A stretch of DNA of 64,000 nucleotides from Planctomycetota bacterium (GTDB taxonomy: Bacteria; Planctomycetota; J058). Shown here piece by piece: positions 16,077 to 27,251 of the stretch (positions are counted from its first letter, which is position 1; each line of letters starts with the position of its first letter). The position numbers were made by a program, and so were the translations under genes. The stretch covers positions 31,075-95,074 of the forward strand of contig JAMLIC010000035.1 of assembly GCA_023954375.1 (NCBI GenBank), read 5' to 3'. The notes beneath the pieces were generated by a model. It ran no database searches. It had not been told where the DNA came from and saw only the letters and a program-made list of their open reading frames with translations.

Positions 16077-17532
16077 ATGGCGCGGTACGACGCGATCATC
16101 ATCGGCGCGGGGATGTCCGGCCTCTCGGCCGGCATCCGCCTGGCGATGTTCGACAAGAAGGTGCTCATCCTCGAGCGCCACAACATCCCCGGCGGGCTCA
16201 ACTCCTACTACCACAAGAAGGGCCGCCCCTTCGACGTGGGGCTGCACGCGCTGACGAACTACGCGGCGAAGAACGCCCGCGGCGCGCCGCTGACGAAGCT
16301 CCTGCGCCAGCTGCGCATCCCGTGGGACGCCCTGCGCCTGTGCGAGCAGCACGGCTCGGAGGTGCGCTTCCCGGACGTGCGGCTGCGCTTCACCAACGAC
16401 TTCGAGGTCCTGCGCCAGCAGGTCCACGCCGCCTTCCCGCGCGCGGCCGACCGCTTCGACGCGTTCGTGCGCTTCGTGCGCGAGTACGACGACGTCTCGC
16501 TCGACGCGCCGCAGGTGGCCGCGCGCCCGGTGCTCGAGGAGAAGCTCGGCGACCCGCTGCTGATCGAGATGCTCTTCTGCCCCGTCATGCTCTACGGCTC
16601 GGCCGTCGAGGACGACATGGAGCTGGGGCAGTTCTGCACCATGTTCAAGAGCATCTTCCTCGAGGGCTTCGCGCGGCCCGAGGGGGGCGTGCGCACGATC
16701 ATCAAGCTCCTGCGTGACAAGTACCTCGAGCTCGGCGGCGAGCTGAAGATGAAGCGCGGCGTGCGCCGGATCCTCCAGGAGGACGGCCGCGTCACCGGCG
16801 TCGAGGTGGAGAAGGTCACCGGCGCCGACGCCCACGTGGCCCCCCTCCCGCCCGGCGAGGAGGCGATCTTCGAGGCGCCGGTGGTCATCTCGTCGGCCGG
16901 CTACCTCGAGACGCTGGCGCTCGTCGAGGGCGCCACGCAGCCGCCCGAGGAGGAGTTCCCCACGGGCAAGCTCTCCTACATGGAGACGATCCTCGTCCTC
17001 GACCGCGCGCCGCGCGACCTGGGCGTCGACCAGACGATCATCTTCTTCAACGACTCGCCGCGGTTCCACTACCGCGCCGCCGAGGACTACGCCGACCTGC
17101 GCTCGGGCGTGATCTGCGCGTCGAACAACTTCGCCCACGTGACCGACCCGCCGCCCGAGGGCCTCCTGCGGGTGACGAGCCTGGCCTCGTGGGACCGCTG
17201 GAGCGCGCTCGCCCGCCCCGAGCCCTACGCGACGGTCAAGCAGCGCTGGCACGACGCGCAGGTCGACGCGCTCCTGCGGTACGTGCCCGACGTGCGGCCG
17301 AACGTGGTCTTCTCCGACTGCTTCACGCCGCGCACCGTGCACCACTTCACGCGGCACCTGCGGGGGGCCATCTACGGCGCCCCGAAGAAGGTCCGCACCG
17401 GCCTCACGCCGTTCAACGGCCTGTTCATCTGCGGCACCGACCAGGGCTTCCTGGGGATCATCGGGAGCATGCTCTCGGGGATCTCGATCGCGAACGCCCG
17501 CGTCCTGCAGCCCGCCGCCCAGGGAGCCTCGC

Positions 17533-17546
<14 letters not shown>
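16077..17546 (+). CDS. CrtI-like FAD-dependent desaturase/isomerase, first copy
   Basis: 489 residues; ATG 16077 is preferred over a GTG 21 bases upstream because it opens directly into the dinucleotide-binding fold. N-terminal motif IIIGAGMSGLSAG, then LILERHNIPGGLNSYY (the phytoene-desaturase second signature region), and a C-terminal GLFICGTDQGFLGIIGSMLSG that closes the FAD site. Family members desaturate or isomerise polyisoprenoid or acyl substrates. Placement between an ACP and dehydratase/reductase genes argues for an acyl-linked substrate rather than a carotenoid; no phytoene synthase is nearby. It overlaps the second copy by 14 bases. Confidence 0.85.
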
Positions 17547-18986
<1,440 letters not shown>

Positions 18987-18990
<4 letters not shown>

Positions 18991-19418
18991 CGCTCGAGCG
19001 CGTCACGGCGTCGATCCCGCACCGGCCGCCGTTCCTGTGGGTCGACGAGGTCGTCGAGCAGACCGAGACGACGATCCGCACGACGAAGCGCGTGGCGCCC
19101 GAGGAGCCCTTCTTCCAGGGCCACTACCCCGACTTCCCGATCACGCCCGGCGTGCTCGTCCTCGAGGCGATCTTCCAGGCCGGCGCGATCCTGCTCTCGG
19201 AGCGGGCGCGGAAGGCCGAGGGCAAGGTCCCGGTCATGACGAAGATCCAGGACGCCCGCTTCAAGACCATGGTCCGCCCGGGCGACGTGCTCGAGGTCGA
19301 GGTCACGCTCGAGGACGCGCTCGAGCCGCTGTTCCACCTCTCGGGCAAGGCGAAGGTCGGCGGCAAGCTGGCGGCGAGCACGAAGTTCGCCTGCGCGCTG
19401 GCGCCCAAGCCCGAGTAG
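18987..19418 (+). CDS. FabZ-like 3-hydroxyacyl-ACP dehydratase
   Basis: 143 residues from a GTG that overlaps the preceding stop (GTGA). Single hot-dog fold: PHRPPFLWVDEV at the N-terminus, catalytic His46 in FQGHYPDFPITPGVL and catalytic Glu60 in VLEAIFQAGAIL. The usual FabZ Gly after the proline-rich turn is Asp-Phe here (GHYPDFP), hinting at different substrate shape. It would dehydrate the 3-hydroxyacyl-ACP. No ketoreductase (FabG) is present in the operon, so that step must come from elsewhere. Confidence 0.85.
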
Positions 19419-19466
19419 CAAGTAGCGGCGCAGCCCGCCGCGCCCTCTGCCCCAGGAGCCTCCCGG

Positions 19467-20285
19467 ATGCCCGCCGACTTCCTGCAGCTCGACGGCAAGA
19501 CCGTCCTCATCATGGGCCTGGCCAACAAGAAGAGCGTCGCCTGGCACGCGGGCCAGGTGCTGCGCGAGGCCGGCGCGAAGCTCATCTGGTCGGTGCGCAC
19601 GCCCGAGCGCCGCGAGGAGGCGCTGAAGAAGCTCGTCGCGCCGGGCGAGCCCGTGCTCGTCTGCGACGTCGAGCGCCAGGAGGAGATCGACCGCCTCGCG
19701 GCCGAGGTCCGCGGCCACACCGACGCGCTGCACGGCCTCGTCCACTCCATGGCCTTCGCCAACTACTCGCAGGGCGCGGTGTCGTTCGACGCGACCGTGC
19801 GCGAGGACTTCCTCCAGGCGGTGAACATCTCCTGCTTCTCGCTGATCGCCGCGGCCCACGCCCTGCGGCCGCTCTTCGCGCGCGACGCGTCGGTCGTGAC
19901 GATCTCGATCTCGACCACGACCATGGCCGCGCAGAACTACGGCTACATGGCCCCGATCAAGGCGGCCCTCGACTCGTCGATCGTGTTCCTCGCCAAGGCC
20001 TTCGGCGAGCAGCGCGTGCGCTTCAACGCCGTGCAGCCGGGCCTGCTCAAGACCAAGGCCTCGGCCGGGATCCCCGACTACGTGCCGGCCTACCTGTTCG
20101 CCGAGATGGCCACCCTGCGCCACGAGGCGCTGAAGACCGAGGAGGTCGCCTCGACGGTCGCCTTCCTCCTCTCGCCGCGCTCGAGCGGGATCAACGCGCA
20201 GGGGGTCGTGCTCGACGCCGGCATGTCGTCGAACTACTTCGACCCGGAGATCGTGAAGCGGGCCACGGAGGTCCGGAAGGGCTGA
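19467..20285 (+). CDS. FabI-like enoyl-ACP reductase
   Basis: 272 residues. Atypical SDR of the FabI type: TVLIMGLANKKSVAWHAG (the FabI variant of the nucleotide motif, including the SxAW signature), HSMAFANYS, and the active-site run NYGYMAPIKAALD, where Tyr and Lys are seven residues apart as in FabI (YxxMxxxK). It would saturate the enoyl-ACP produced by the dehydratase, or a specific double bond in a polyene. It is the last gene of the operon, 48 bases after the FabZ-like gene. Confidence 0.88.
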   Translation: MPADFLQLDGKTVLIMGLANKKSVAWHAGQVLREAGAKLIWSVRTPERREEALKKLVAPGEPVLVCDVERQEEIDRLAAEVRGHTDALHGLVHSMAFANYSQGAVSFDATVREDFLQAVNISCFSLIAAAHALRPLFARDASVVTISISTTTMAAQNYGYMAPIKAALDSSIVFLAKAFGEQRVRFNAVQPGLLKTKASAGIPDYVPAYLFAEMATLRHEALKTEEVASTVAFLLSPRSSGINAQGVVLDAGMSSNYFDPEIVKRATEVRKG

Positions 20286-20322
20286 GGGCCCTGGCGCACA
20301 GCTCGGCGCGGAGAGGGGCGCG

Positions 20323-21453
20323 ATGAGGACGTGGCCGTGGTGGTCGCTGGCGTCGGCCGCCCTCGTCGCCGCCGCCTGCGGCGCGCGCCCCCGGCCGGCG
20401 CTCACCGCCGGAGCCGACCCGCCCCCGAGGGCGAGCTGGTACGTCGAGTACGACGCGACCGGGACCCAGCGGCTCGCGCAGGAGCTCCGGGGCGAGGCGC
20501 GGGCCGTCGCCCCGGTCGACGGCGGCGTGGTGGTCGTCGGCGACAACGGCGCGCGGCTCACCCGGCTGCACGCCCGAGCGGTGGGCCTGGACCGCTCGGG
20601 CCGCGTCAGGTGGGAGCACGAGTTCGAGGGCCTGCGCCTGAGCGTCGCGCTCGCGGCGGTCGGTCACGGCGACACGGTGTACGTGGCCGGCGACACCCCT
20701 TACGTCGGAGAGGCGGACGTGTTCGTCGCCCGGCTGTCGGCGGAGACCGGCGCGGTGCTCTGGACGCGCGTGCTGGAGCGGCCAGGCGTCGAGCGCTGCG
20801 CGCGGCTGGCGCTGGCGGAGGACGGCGGCTGCGTCGTCGCCTTCAGCGAGTGGACCGGCATGACCCAGCGGCCGACCGTGATCGAGCTGGACCCCCAGGG
20901 CAAGCAGCGTCGGAGGACGGCCCTCTCCCGCGGCGGCGCCTGCCTGGACGTCGTCCGCGGGCCGGAGGGCGCCTCGGTGCTCTCGGACGCGACGGGCGTC
21001 GCCGGGTTTCGCCTCACGGTCCTCGACGCCACCGGCCGCGAGCGCGCGGCGGACACCTTCCCCCCGCGTGGCCTGGCGTTCACCGCCTGCCGCCTCCTCG
21101 CGCCGGACCTCGTCGCCGGCTCGACGGCCCCGCGCCGGAGCGGCGACAACCGGGAGTGGGCCGCGGCCCTCTGGCGCGTCACTGGCGCGGGGGCGGCGGA
21201 GCACATCCGGGGGCCGGCCATGCGGGTCGACGACGCGGCCAGGCTGGCCGACGGCGCGGTCCTCCTCGCCGGGTGGTCGACCGCCGTGGTCGACGGGAGC
21301 TGGCTCCCCTACGTCGCGGTCATGGAGCCCGACGGCACGCCGCGGTGGGCGAGCGCGCCGAGCACGCCAGCGACGGCTCGCCGCTCGGTCCGCGGCGCCT
21401 GCGAGGTCGCCGACGGTGGGGTCGCGGTCGTCCTCCGCGAGGAGGCCTGGTGA
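20323..21453 (+). CDS. Lipoprotein with beta-propeller-like repeats
   Basis: 376 residues; GAGAGGGG lies before the ATG. The N-terminal signal ends in a lipobox-like AAACGAR, so Cys20 or nearby is probably lipidated. The body has repeated strands of the type GGVVVVGDNG, GDTVYVAGDTPYVG, GGCVVAFSEW and GAVLLAGWST, typical of a quinoprotein-like or delta-60-type propeller. No catalytic residues are recognised. It probably faces the periplasm or outside. It follows the FAS-like operon by 37 bases but is unlikely to be part of the chemistry. Confidence 0.65.
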   Translation: MRTWPWWSLASAALVAAACGARPRPALTAGADPPPRASWYVEYDATGTQRLAQELRGEARAVAPVDGGVVVVGDNGARLTRLHARAVGLDRSGRVRWEHEFEGLRLSVALAAVGHGDTVYVAGDTPYVGEADVFVARLSAETGAVLWTRVLERPGVERCARLALAEDGGCVVAFSEWTGMTQRPTVIELDPQGKQRRRTALSRGGACLDVVRGPEGASVLSDATGVAGFRLTVLDATGRERAADTFPPRGLAFTACRLLAPDLVAGSTAPRRSGDNREWAAALWRVTGAGAAEHIRGPAMRVDDAARLADGAVLLAGWSTAVVDGSWLPYVAVMEPDGTPRWASAPSTPATARRSVRGACEVADGGVAVVLREEAW

Positions 21454-21465
21454 CGACCCCGCGCG

Positions 21466-22080
21466 TCAGCCCCCCGTGAGCCAGGCCCCCAGCCGCTGCC
21501 AGAGCGACGGAGGGGGCGGCGGTCGACGGGGCGGCCCGAGCGGCTCCGCTGGCGCCGGCCGCGGGGGCGCGCCGTACCAGCTGCGGTAGAAGTCGAGGTC
21601 GCGCTCGTAGGTGACCCGGTCGTCGCTCCGCCAGGTCTTCCGCGCGCCGCGGCCCGTGAAGCGTGCCCCGCAGGCGGCGCAGGCGAGCCCGTAGGGGCCC
21701 GACGTGTGCACCCAGTCGTGCTCCTCGCCGTTGGGCGAGTAGACGGGGCCCCTGTGGGCGGGCGGCTCGTCGGCGTCCTCGAGCGCGCCCGCCCAGCACC
21801 GCACGCACGGGTCGCCCGGGACCGGGTCGAGCGCGGCCAGGCGCTCGGGGTCGGGGGGCCCCCAGAGCGGACGGGTCAGGGCGTCCGGGAAGCGCTCGGC
21901 GAAGGTGGGCGCGCCGAGGGCGAGGAGCGCCGGGAGATGGTTCATGGGGTCGGCGGCGCGCTCGAGCCGCTCGCGCGGGAGGTCGCCGGCCCGGAGGCGC
22001 TCGACCAGCCAGCGGGCCTCGTCCTCCGGGCGGCCCGACTCCCGCCAGACCCGCTCCGCCGCCCGGACCCGATCGTCCAC
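21466..22080 (-). CDS. Unknown protein with two CxxC zinc motifs
   Basis: 204 residues from a GTG. An N-terminal helical segment (ARWLVERLRAGDLPRERLERAA) resembles part of the protein encoded at 25632 (ARAGDQGALERLELAAWLG), a pattern seen in repeat-companion-like proteins. The middle has CVRC and later CAACG, about 50 residues apart, which could form one zinc ribbon. The C-terminus is Pro-rich and ends SLWQRLGAWLTGG. It lies 9 bases downstream of the pentapeptide gene on the same strand, so they are probably co-transcribed. No function can be assigned. Confidence 0.6.
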   Translation of the reverse strand: MDDRVRAAERVWRESGRPEDEARWLVERLRAGDLPRERLERAADPMNHLPALLALGAPTFAERFPDALTRPLWGPPDPERLAALDPVPGDPCVRCWAGALEDADEPPAHRGPVYSPNGEEHDWVHTSGPYGLACAACGARFTGRGARKTWRSDDRVTYERDLDFYRSWYGAPPRPAPAEPLGPPRRPPPPPSLWQRLGAWLTGG

Positions 22081-22089
22081 GTCGCCGGC

Positions 22090-23451
22090 TCAGGACTTCG
22101 ACGGGTCGACCTTGTAAATGATCCGGCTCTTCTCGCCGTCGACCTCGACCAGGATCTTCGTGATCGACGGCTTGAGCTGCATGAGCTGGCCGATCGTCTT
22201 CGCCCAGTCGCTCAGCGGCTCGGGCGCGTCCGGGTCGAGCGGGGCCACCGGCAGCTTCGGGGGCGGCGGGGGCGCGGGCCGCGGCGGCCGCGGCTGGACG
22301 CCCGAGGGCGGCGGGCCCGGCCTCGGGCCGCGGGTCGTCGGCGGGCCGCTGCCCGGACCCGGCGCCGGGCGCGGGCCGCTCCGGCCGGTCGGCGGGCCGG
22401 GGCGCGGCCGCCGGGCCTGCGCGGCGCCCGACGCGGGCGGCGGCGCGCCGAGCGCCATGGGCGGGGCGCGGCGCATGGTCGGCCGCGGCGGCGGCGGCGG
22501 GCGGCGGCGCACGCCCCCGCCCGGGGTGGCCTCGGGCTCGCCCTCCTCGCGGAAGGCGGTCGTGGGCCGCTGCGAGGCCTCGACGTCGTCGGCGGCGCCG
22601 CGCGGGCCGGCGCCGAAGTGCATGTCCTCCCCGGGCAGCGGCTTGAGCTTCTGCGTGCCGCGCAGAGGCGCGCCGAAGACGGGGATCTCCTGGTCGTCGC
22701 CCGCGCCCTTCCTGGCCTCGGTGACCGGCCCGGCCGAGGCGAGCTTGAGCAGCGCGTCCAGGCCCTTGAAGCGCTTCGTCGTGCGCGACGTGATCGCCTT
22801 CAGGCCGACCTGCTTCTCGAACTCGTCGCGCTCCATGTCGAAGCGCAGGCCCCACGCCTTGGCGGGGCGCGCGGCGACCCGGTCGAGGCCGGCCCCGTCG
22901 AAGTTCGAGTTGTTGCAGTCGGCGTTGAAGAAGTTCGCCTGCTCCAGCTTGGCGTTGCGGAAGTTCGTCTTAGCCAGGCTGGCGCTCTCGAACGACGACC
23001 GCGACACGTCGGCGTTCTCGAACACGGCGCCGGTGAGGCGCGCCTCCTTGAAGTGGGTGCCGTCGAGCGTGCTGCGCGAGAAGTCGGCGCGCGAGCAGTC
23101 GGCGAAGTCGAACCGCGCCATCGACAGGTTCGCGTCGGTCATGTCGGCGCGCTTGAGCGTGGAGCTGCGCAGGTCGGCGCGCGACAGGTTCGACCGGGCG
23201 AAGCTCGCCCAGGACATGTCGCACTTGCCGAAGATCGCCTCGGAGAGGTCCTCGCCCTCGAGCGTGATCCCGCGCAGGTCGCGCCCGCCCGGGACCTCGC
23301 TCACGTAGAGGAAGCCCTCCAGGATCGAGCTCAACCCCTCGCCCCGGTTGCGCTTCACGTCGGAGACGATGCGGGCCTTGAGCTCGCGCCCCTTGGGCGT
23401 CTCCCAGCGGATCGCGAGGTCCTCGAGGCTGGCGCGGACTTCGTCTTGCAC
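22090..23451 (-). CDS. Pentapeptide-repeat protein with a proline-rich linker
   Basis: 453 residues. GTG 23451 was chosen because GGAG precedes it and the sequence upstream is low-complexity. A helical N-terminus (VQDEVRASLEDLAIRWETPKG) leads to about 130 residues of A(D/N)LXX pentapeptides (for example GCDMSWASFARSNLSRADLR-like units), which form a right-handed quadrilateral beta-helix. A long Pro/Arg/Gly linker follows, then a compact C-terminal domain (KPSITKILVEVDGEKSRIIY). No DNA-gyrase-specific features are visible. A scaffold with a tethered C-terminal domain is the simplest reading. Confidence 0.8.
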   Translation of the reverse strand: MQDEVRASLEDLAIRWETPKGRELKARIVSDVKRNRGEGLSSILEGFLYVSEVPGGRDLRGITLEGEDLSEAIFGKCDMSWASFARSNLSRADLRSSTLKRADMTDANLSMARFDFADCSRADFSRSTLDGTHFKEARLTGAVFENADVSRSSFESASLAKTNFRNAKLEQANFFNADCNNSNFDGAGLDRVAARPAKAWGLRFDMERDEFEKQVGLKAITSRTTKRFKGLDALLKLASAGPVTEARKGAGDDQEIPVFGAPLRGTQKLKPLPGEDMHFGAGPRGAADDVEASQRPTTAFREEGEPEATPGGGVRRRPPPPPRPTMRRAPPMALGAPPPASGAAQARRPRPGPPTGRSGPRPAPGPGSGPPTTRGPRPGPPPSGVQPRPPRPAPPPPPKLPVAPLDPDAPEPLSDWAKTIGQLMQLKPSITKILVEVDGEKSRIIYKVDPSKS

Positions 23452-23588
23452 TGCGGCTCCGGAACAGCGGGCGGCGGCCGCCCTCCCCCACGCGGCGCCG
23501 ACTATAGGCGAAGGGTCCGCGCCGGCGCAAGGGCGACAAGTCACGCGGCGGCAGGGCCATGGGCGCGGCGCGCCGGAGGGCGACCTGC

Positions 23589-23594
23589 TACGAT
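23589..23594 (+). promoter_or_regulatory. Candidate -10 with leaderless spacing
   Basis: TACGAT, with 8 bases before the ATG at 23603, the same spacing as at oleD and at 32880. No Shine-Dalgarno sequence is visible. Confidence 0.4.
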
Positions 23595-23602
23595 CGCCCC
23601 CG

Positions 23603-25630
23603 ATGCCGACCTCCGGGCGATCGGGGCGACTCGGGGGCTCGGGCCCCTCCGGACGACGACCGTCCCGCAGCGGCCGGGTCTCGCCCTCGAGGGCCGGAAG
23701 GGTCGCGCGCCCCGCCGCGCCGCCGAAGGACGAGCCCCGGCGCAAGAAGGACGAGCGGCCCGCCCGCGACGAGGTCTCCGACCCGACCTCGGGCTCGCTC
23801 GTCGTGCTCGGCGGCCCCGAGCTCCTGCCCCGGGCCGGCGCGCCCGTGCACCTCGACGCGGCCGAGCGCGACGTGCGCCGCGTCGTGGGCGAGCTGCGCG
23901 AGGTGTGCGGGGCCTGCGGCTACCGGCGGATCTGCGCCTTCGCGCCGGCCAAGCTGCAGGTGGAGGTCAAGGCGGACAGGAAGGCCCGCCACCGCCACGC
24001 GCGCGTCCTCCAGGACGGCCTCGAGCGCCTGCGGGGCGTCGAGGGCAACTGGGAGCGCGGGCTCGTGCGCATGCTCGCCGCGCGGGAGAAGGACGCGCTC
24101 CTCGCCGGGTGCCTCCTCTCGCAGGCCTGGCGCAAGGACCCGGCGCCGCTCGTCGAGCTCCTGCGCTACACGCACGAGCGCTGCGGCGTCGAGGCGCTCA
24201 AGGAGGCCGCCGCCGAGCGGCCGGAGGGCAAGCCGCTCGAGCCCGGCCAGGGCGTCGACCCCGAGCGGCTGCAGACGCGCATGTTCCGCGGGCAGGTCCT
24301 GCGGCTGGCGTCGTTCTTCACCCAGGAGGAGGCCCTCAAGGCCATGCAGGAGCTCCTCGTCCTCGACGCCGACGAGGAGAGCCGCCTCTTCCAGTACGAG
24401 GCGGTGGCCGCCCTGGCGCTCCTCGTCGGGCGGAGCCTCCCCGGGACGAAGTGGATCAAGGCGCTCGAGCGCGACGCGCCGGGGCCGTTCCGGGCGACGT
24501 TCGCCGCCCGGGACCCCGGCAACGGGGCGATCGACGTGTTCTTCCCGTACCGGCACGGGCGCAAGCGCAGCTACCTCTACCTGCGGCGCGACCCCGGGCA
24601 GGTCGAGGCCCTGACGAGCGTCGAGAAGATCCGCATCGACTCGCTCCTCTACCGCATGTTCCTCGTCTTCGGCACCGACGGCATGAAGACGCACCGCGTG
24701 TTCAAGGAGCTGTGCCGGCACATCAACGTCCGCGCGGGCAAGTTCAACGTCAACCACGTCCTCTCCGGCTTCGAGCGCCTCTCGCGCGACGACCTGCTGC
24801 TGCTCGGGATCTACGCCCCGGCGCTCGCCCGCGCCGTGGGCCACTTCCTCGAGTGCCCCGACTACCACCTGCTGGTGAAGCTCCTCTACGCCGCGCGCGG
24901 CGAGGGCGAGGGCGACCGCCGGCCGGCGCACGAGGGCGTGCTCGCCCAGCGCGAGGCCTGGGCGGAGGTCGTCGACGCCGTGGGCACGGAGACGATCAAG
25001 GGCGTGTTCGCGCTCCTCTTCCGCCTCAACGCCTCCTACGTGAAGCGCGCCTACACGACGCCGACCTACCTGAAGATCGGCGAGGTCGCCTACCTGTTCA
25101 CGGCGGTCGCCGGCTGGAACCCCAAGGGGCTCGAGCTCGAGCTCAAGCAGGGCAAGAAGCCGCTCGCGGCCGTGGCCTACGGCATGCAGCCGCCCGGGAA
25201 GTGGTCGCGCCTACGCGTGGGCAAGCTCCGGCGCGCGCTCGAGCGCGCGCGGGACGCCGAGCGCGACGAGTTCGCCCGCGCCGTCGAGCAGGGCATGCGC
25301 TACATGGCGGTCGTCCACGGCTACCCCGACTTCGGCGCCCTCGAGCGCGCCGCGCAGGACGAGGCCTGGGAGCCGCCGAGCCGCGCGCCGAAGCACCTGC
25401 CGGTGCCGGCCTCGGCCTCGGCCGAGGAGTTCAGCGAGTACGAGGGCGAGCAGGAGTCGGACCTGGGCGAGCTCGTCGACGACGGCTCGAGCGAGGACGA
25501 CGAGCCCGTCGTCCTCATGGACGACGAGGAGGTCCACGAGGACGGCCGGCTGAAGACGCAGCGCATGCGCCGCCAGGCCTCGGACGTGGGCAAGGTCCGG
25601 CGGCGGCGCGGCGACGACGACGAGGGCTGA
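23603..25630 (+). CDS. Large soluble protein of unknown function
   Basis: 675 residues. The start ATG 23603 has a TACGAT 8 bases before it and no Shine-Dalgarno, suggesting leaderless translation. A basic Ser/Pro-rich N-terminus of about 60 residues precedes a mostly helical body with VRRVVGELREVCGACGYRRI, a FFPYRHGRKRSYLYLRR strand-turn and RAYTTPTYLKIGEVAYLF. The C-terminus is strongly acidic (EEFSEYEGEQESDLGELVDD) and ends in a basic cluster. No signal peptide or membrane span. I do not recognise the family. It is followed after 1 base by the Clp-N-like gene, so the two may act together. Confidence 0.7.
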   Translation: MPTSGRSGRLGGSGPSGRRPSRSGRVSPSRAGRVARPAAPPKDEPRRKKDERPARDEVSDPTSGSLVVLGGPELLPRAGAPVHLDAAERDVRRVVGELREVCGACGYRRICAFAPAKLQVEVKADRKARHRHARVLQDGLERLRGVEGNWERGLVRMLAAREKDALLAGCLLSQAWRKDPAPLVELLRYTHERCGVEALKEAAAERPEGKPLEPGQGVDPERLQTRMFRGQVLRLASFFTQEEALKAMQELLVLDADEESRLFQYEAVAALALLVGRSLPGTKWIKALERDAPGPFRATFAARDPGNGAIDVFFPYRHGRKRSYLYLRRDPGQVEALTSVEKIRIDSLLYRMFLVFGTDGMKTHRVFKELCRHINVRAGKFNVNHVLSGFERLSRDDLLLLGIYAPALARAVGHFLECPDYHLLVKLLYAARGEGEGDRRPAHEGVLAQREAWAEVVDAVGTETIKGVFALLFRLNASYVKRAYTTPTYLKIGEVAYLFTAVAGWNPKGLELELKQGKKPLAAVAYGMQPPGKWSRLRVGKLRRALERARDAERDEFARAVEQGMRYMAVVHGYPDFGALERAAQDEAWEPPSRAPKHLPVPASASAEEFSEYEGEQESDLGELVDDGSSEDDEPVVLMDDEEVHEDGRLKTQRMRRQASDVGKVRRRRGDDDEG

Positions 25631-25631
25631 C

Positions 25632-26285
25632 GTGGCCGACGAGCGCGCGCGGGGGCTCGAGCGGCAGGGGCGGGTCGACGACTCGCCCGCGGCGAGGGCG
25701 GCCGCGCTCCTCGCGCGCGCCCGCGCGGGCGACCAGGGCGCGCTCGAGCGGCTGGAGCTCGCCGCCTGGCTGGGGCCCGGGGCCGAGCGCGAGATGCTCG
25801 GGCGGGTGCCGGTAGCCGCGCCGGGGTTCAGCGCGGCGGCGCGGGCCGTGATCGAAGCGGCCCAGGCGGCGGCGGATCGGACCGCGGAGCCGTGCGTCGA
25901 CCTGCACCTGCTCGCGGCGCTGGCGGAGCGGCCGGGGCCGGGGATGCTGACGCTGCTCGCCTCGTTCTGGGTCAACCTCTCCCGGGACGTCGGGGAACCA
26001 CTCGCGCGCGTCGCCCACGACGCCCGCGAGCGCCTGGACCGGTGGCCCTTCGAGCGCCGGTTCCAGACCGTCACGCCGGCGACCGACCTGGTGGCGACCG
26101 CGTACGACGAGCGGGTCCGCCTCGGCGACCCGCTCACCGGCACCGAGCACCTGCTCCTGGCGGTGCTCCTGCACGACGGCGACGCCTGCGGCCTGCTGAA
26201 GTTTCAGACAGGCCTCGCCTACGACGACACCCGCGAGCAGCTGCGCGACCTGCGGCAGGAGGGGCTCGGGGCCGAGTCCTCCTGA
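25632..26285 (+). CDS. Clp N-domain-like protein without an ATPase module
   Basis: 217 residues from a GTG just after the preceding stop. The N-terminal half has the helical motif ARAGDQGALERLELAAWLG. The second half resembles a Clp N-terminal repeat: VDLHLLAALAERPG and GTEHLLLAVLLHDGDACGLL match the pattern GxEHLLLALL of ClpA/ClpC N-domains, which bind adaptors or substrates. There is no Walker motif and the protein ends before any AAA+ domain. It could be a free substrate-binding or adaptor-type protein. Confidence in the domain call is moderate. Confidence 0.6.
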   Translation: MADERARGLERQGRVDDSPAARAAALLARARAGDQGALERLELAAWLGPGAEREMLGRVPVAAPGFSAAARAVIEAAQAAADRTAEPCVDLHLLAALAERPGPGMLTLLASFWVNLSRDVGEPLARVAHDARERLDRWPFERRFQTVTPATDLVATAYDERVRLGDPLTGTEHLLLAVLLHDGDACGLLKFQTGLAYDDTREQLRDLRQEGLGAESS

Positions 26286-26474
26286 GGCGCGAGACGAACC
26301 GCGCCCACCGGCGCGGCGCGACGATTCGCCCTTTCGCACCCTTTTCAACCCGACCGCCGCCGCCATCCTCGCCCGCACACAAGTGCTCGCGGCATGGCCT
26401 CTTGCCCGGTCCCTCCGTCACCGGAACGGCAGGTGCACCGGCCGGCTCCTCGGAAGCAAGGGAAGGGAGCCGCC

Positions 26475-27248
26475 ATGCGCATCGCCGTGGTCCTCGTGGG
26501 GGCGCTCGCCCTCACGCTCGCGTCGCCGACCGTCGCCGAGGCCGCGACGACCTCGCGCTCGAGCAGCCGGAGCTTCGGCAACGACCGCTTCGGCGCGTCG
26601 GTCCGGCGCACGGCGACGCTGACCCACGCCGGCGCGTCCGGCGCGATCGCGGCGAGCACGACCGTCACCGCGCGGATCGCCGGGCGCGGCTACCGGGTCA
26701 TGAACCTCGCGCGGCGCGTCTCGGGCCGCGTCGGCGGCGGCCAGGAGACGCGCCGCTTCCAGCTCGAGCTGATCGGGCGCGGCCGCGTGACGATCGGCCT
26801 GGCGGTGACGCGCTCGATCTCGATCCGCACGTTCACGGTCCCCGTCCCCGTGGGCCCGTTCCCGCTGAGCGTGCGGGGCTCGGTCGGGCTGACGGTCGGC
26901 ACGCGGGGCAGCGTCACCCGCCGGAGCGACGCCCTGAGCGTCGGCCTCGAGGGCTCGGCGTCGGTCGGCGGCTCGGTCGACCTCGGCGTGGGCGTCCCGG
27001 GCGCCCGCGCCGGCGTCGAGGGCGCGCTGTCGCTGATCAAGGCCGGGCTGCCGGCGACGGCCACCCTGCGGCGCACGGGCCTCACGGTCGACGTGGCCCT
27101 CGTCCTCTCGTCGCGCGTAGACGTGCGTCTGTTCGCGCGCGTCGGCGTCGGCCCCTTCGCGAAGACGTGGAAGGTCGACGTGCCCTTCCTGAGCTTCGTC
27201 TTCGCCGAGCGGCGCCAGCCGCTCGCGCGGCTCACGGTGCGGGGCTGA
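26475..27248 (+). CDS. Secreted protein of unknown function
   Basis: 257 residues; GGAAGGGAG lies before the ATG. Clear signal peptide (MRIAVVLVGALALTLASPTVAEA). The mature part is rich in Ser, Thr, Arg, Val and Gly with alternating hydrophobic residues (GRVTIGLAVTRSISIRTFTV), typical of a beta-sheet or barrel-like protein. No cysteines and no known motif. It is 3 bases before the HEAT-repeat protein gene, which is also exported, so the two probably form a secreted pair. Confidence 0.65.
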   Translation: MRIAVVLVGALALTLASPTVAEAATTSRSSSRSFGNDRFGASVRRTATLTHAGASGAIAASTTVTARIAGRGYRVMNLARRVSGRVGGGQETRRFQLELIGRGRVTIGLAVTRSISIRTFTVPVPVGPFPLSVRGSVGLTVGTRGSVTRRSDALSVGLEGSASVGGSVDLGVGVPGARAGVEGALSLIKAGLPATATLRRTGLTVDVALVLSSRVDVRLFARVGVGPFAKTWKVDVPFLSFVFAERRQPLARLTVRG

Positions 27249-27251
27249 GCC

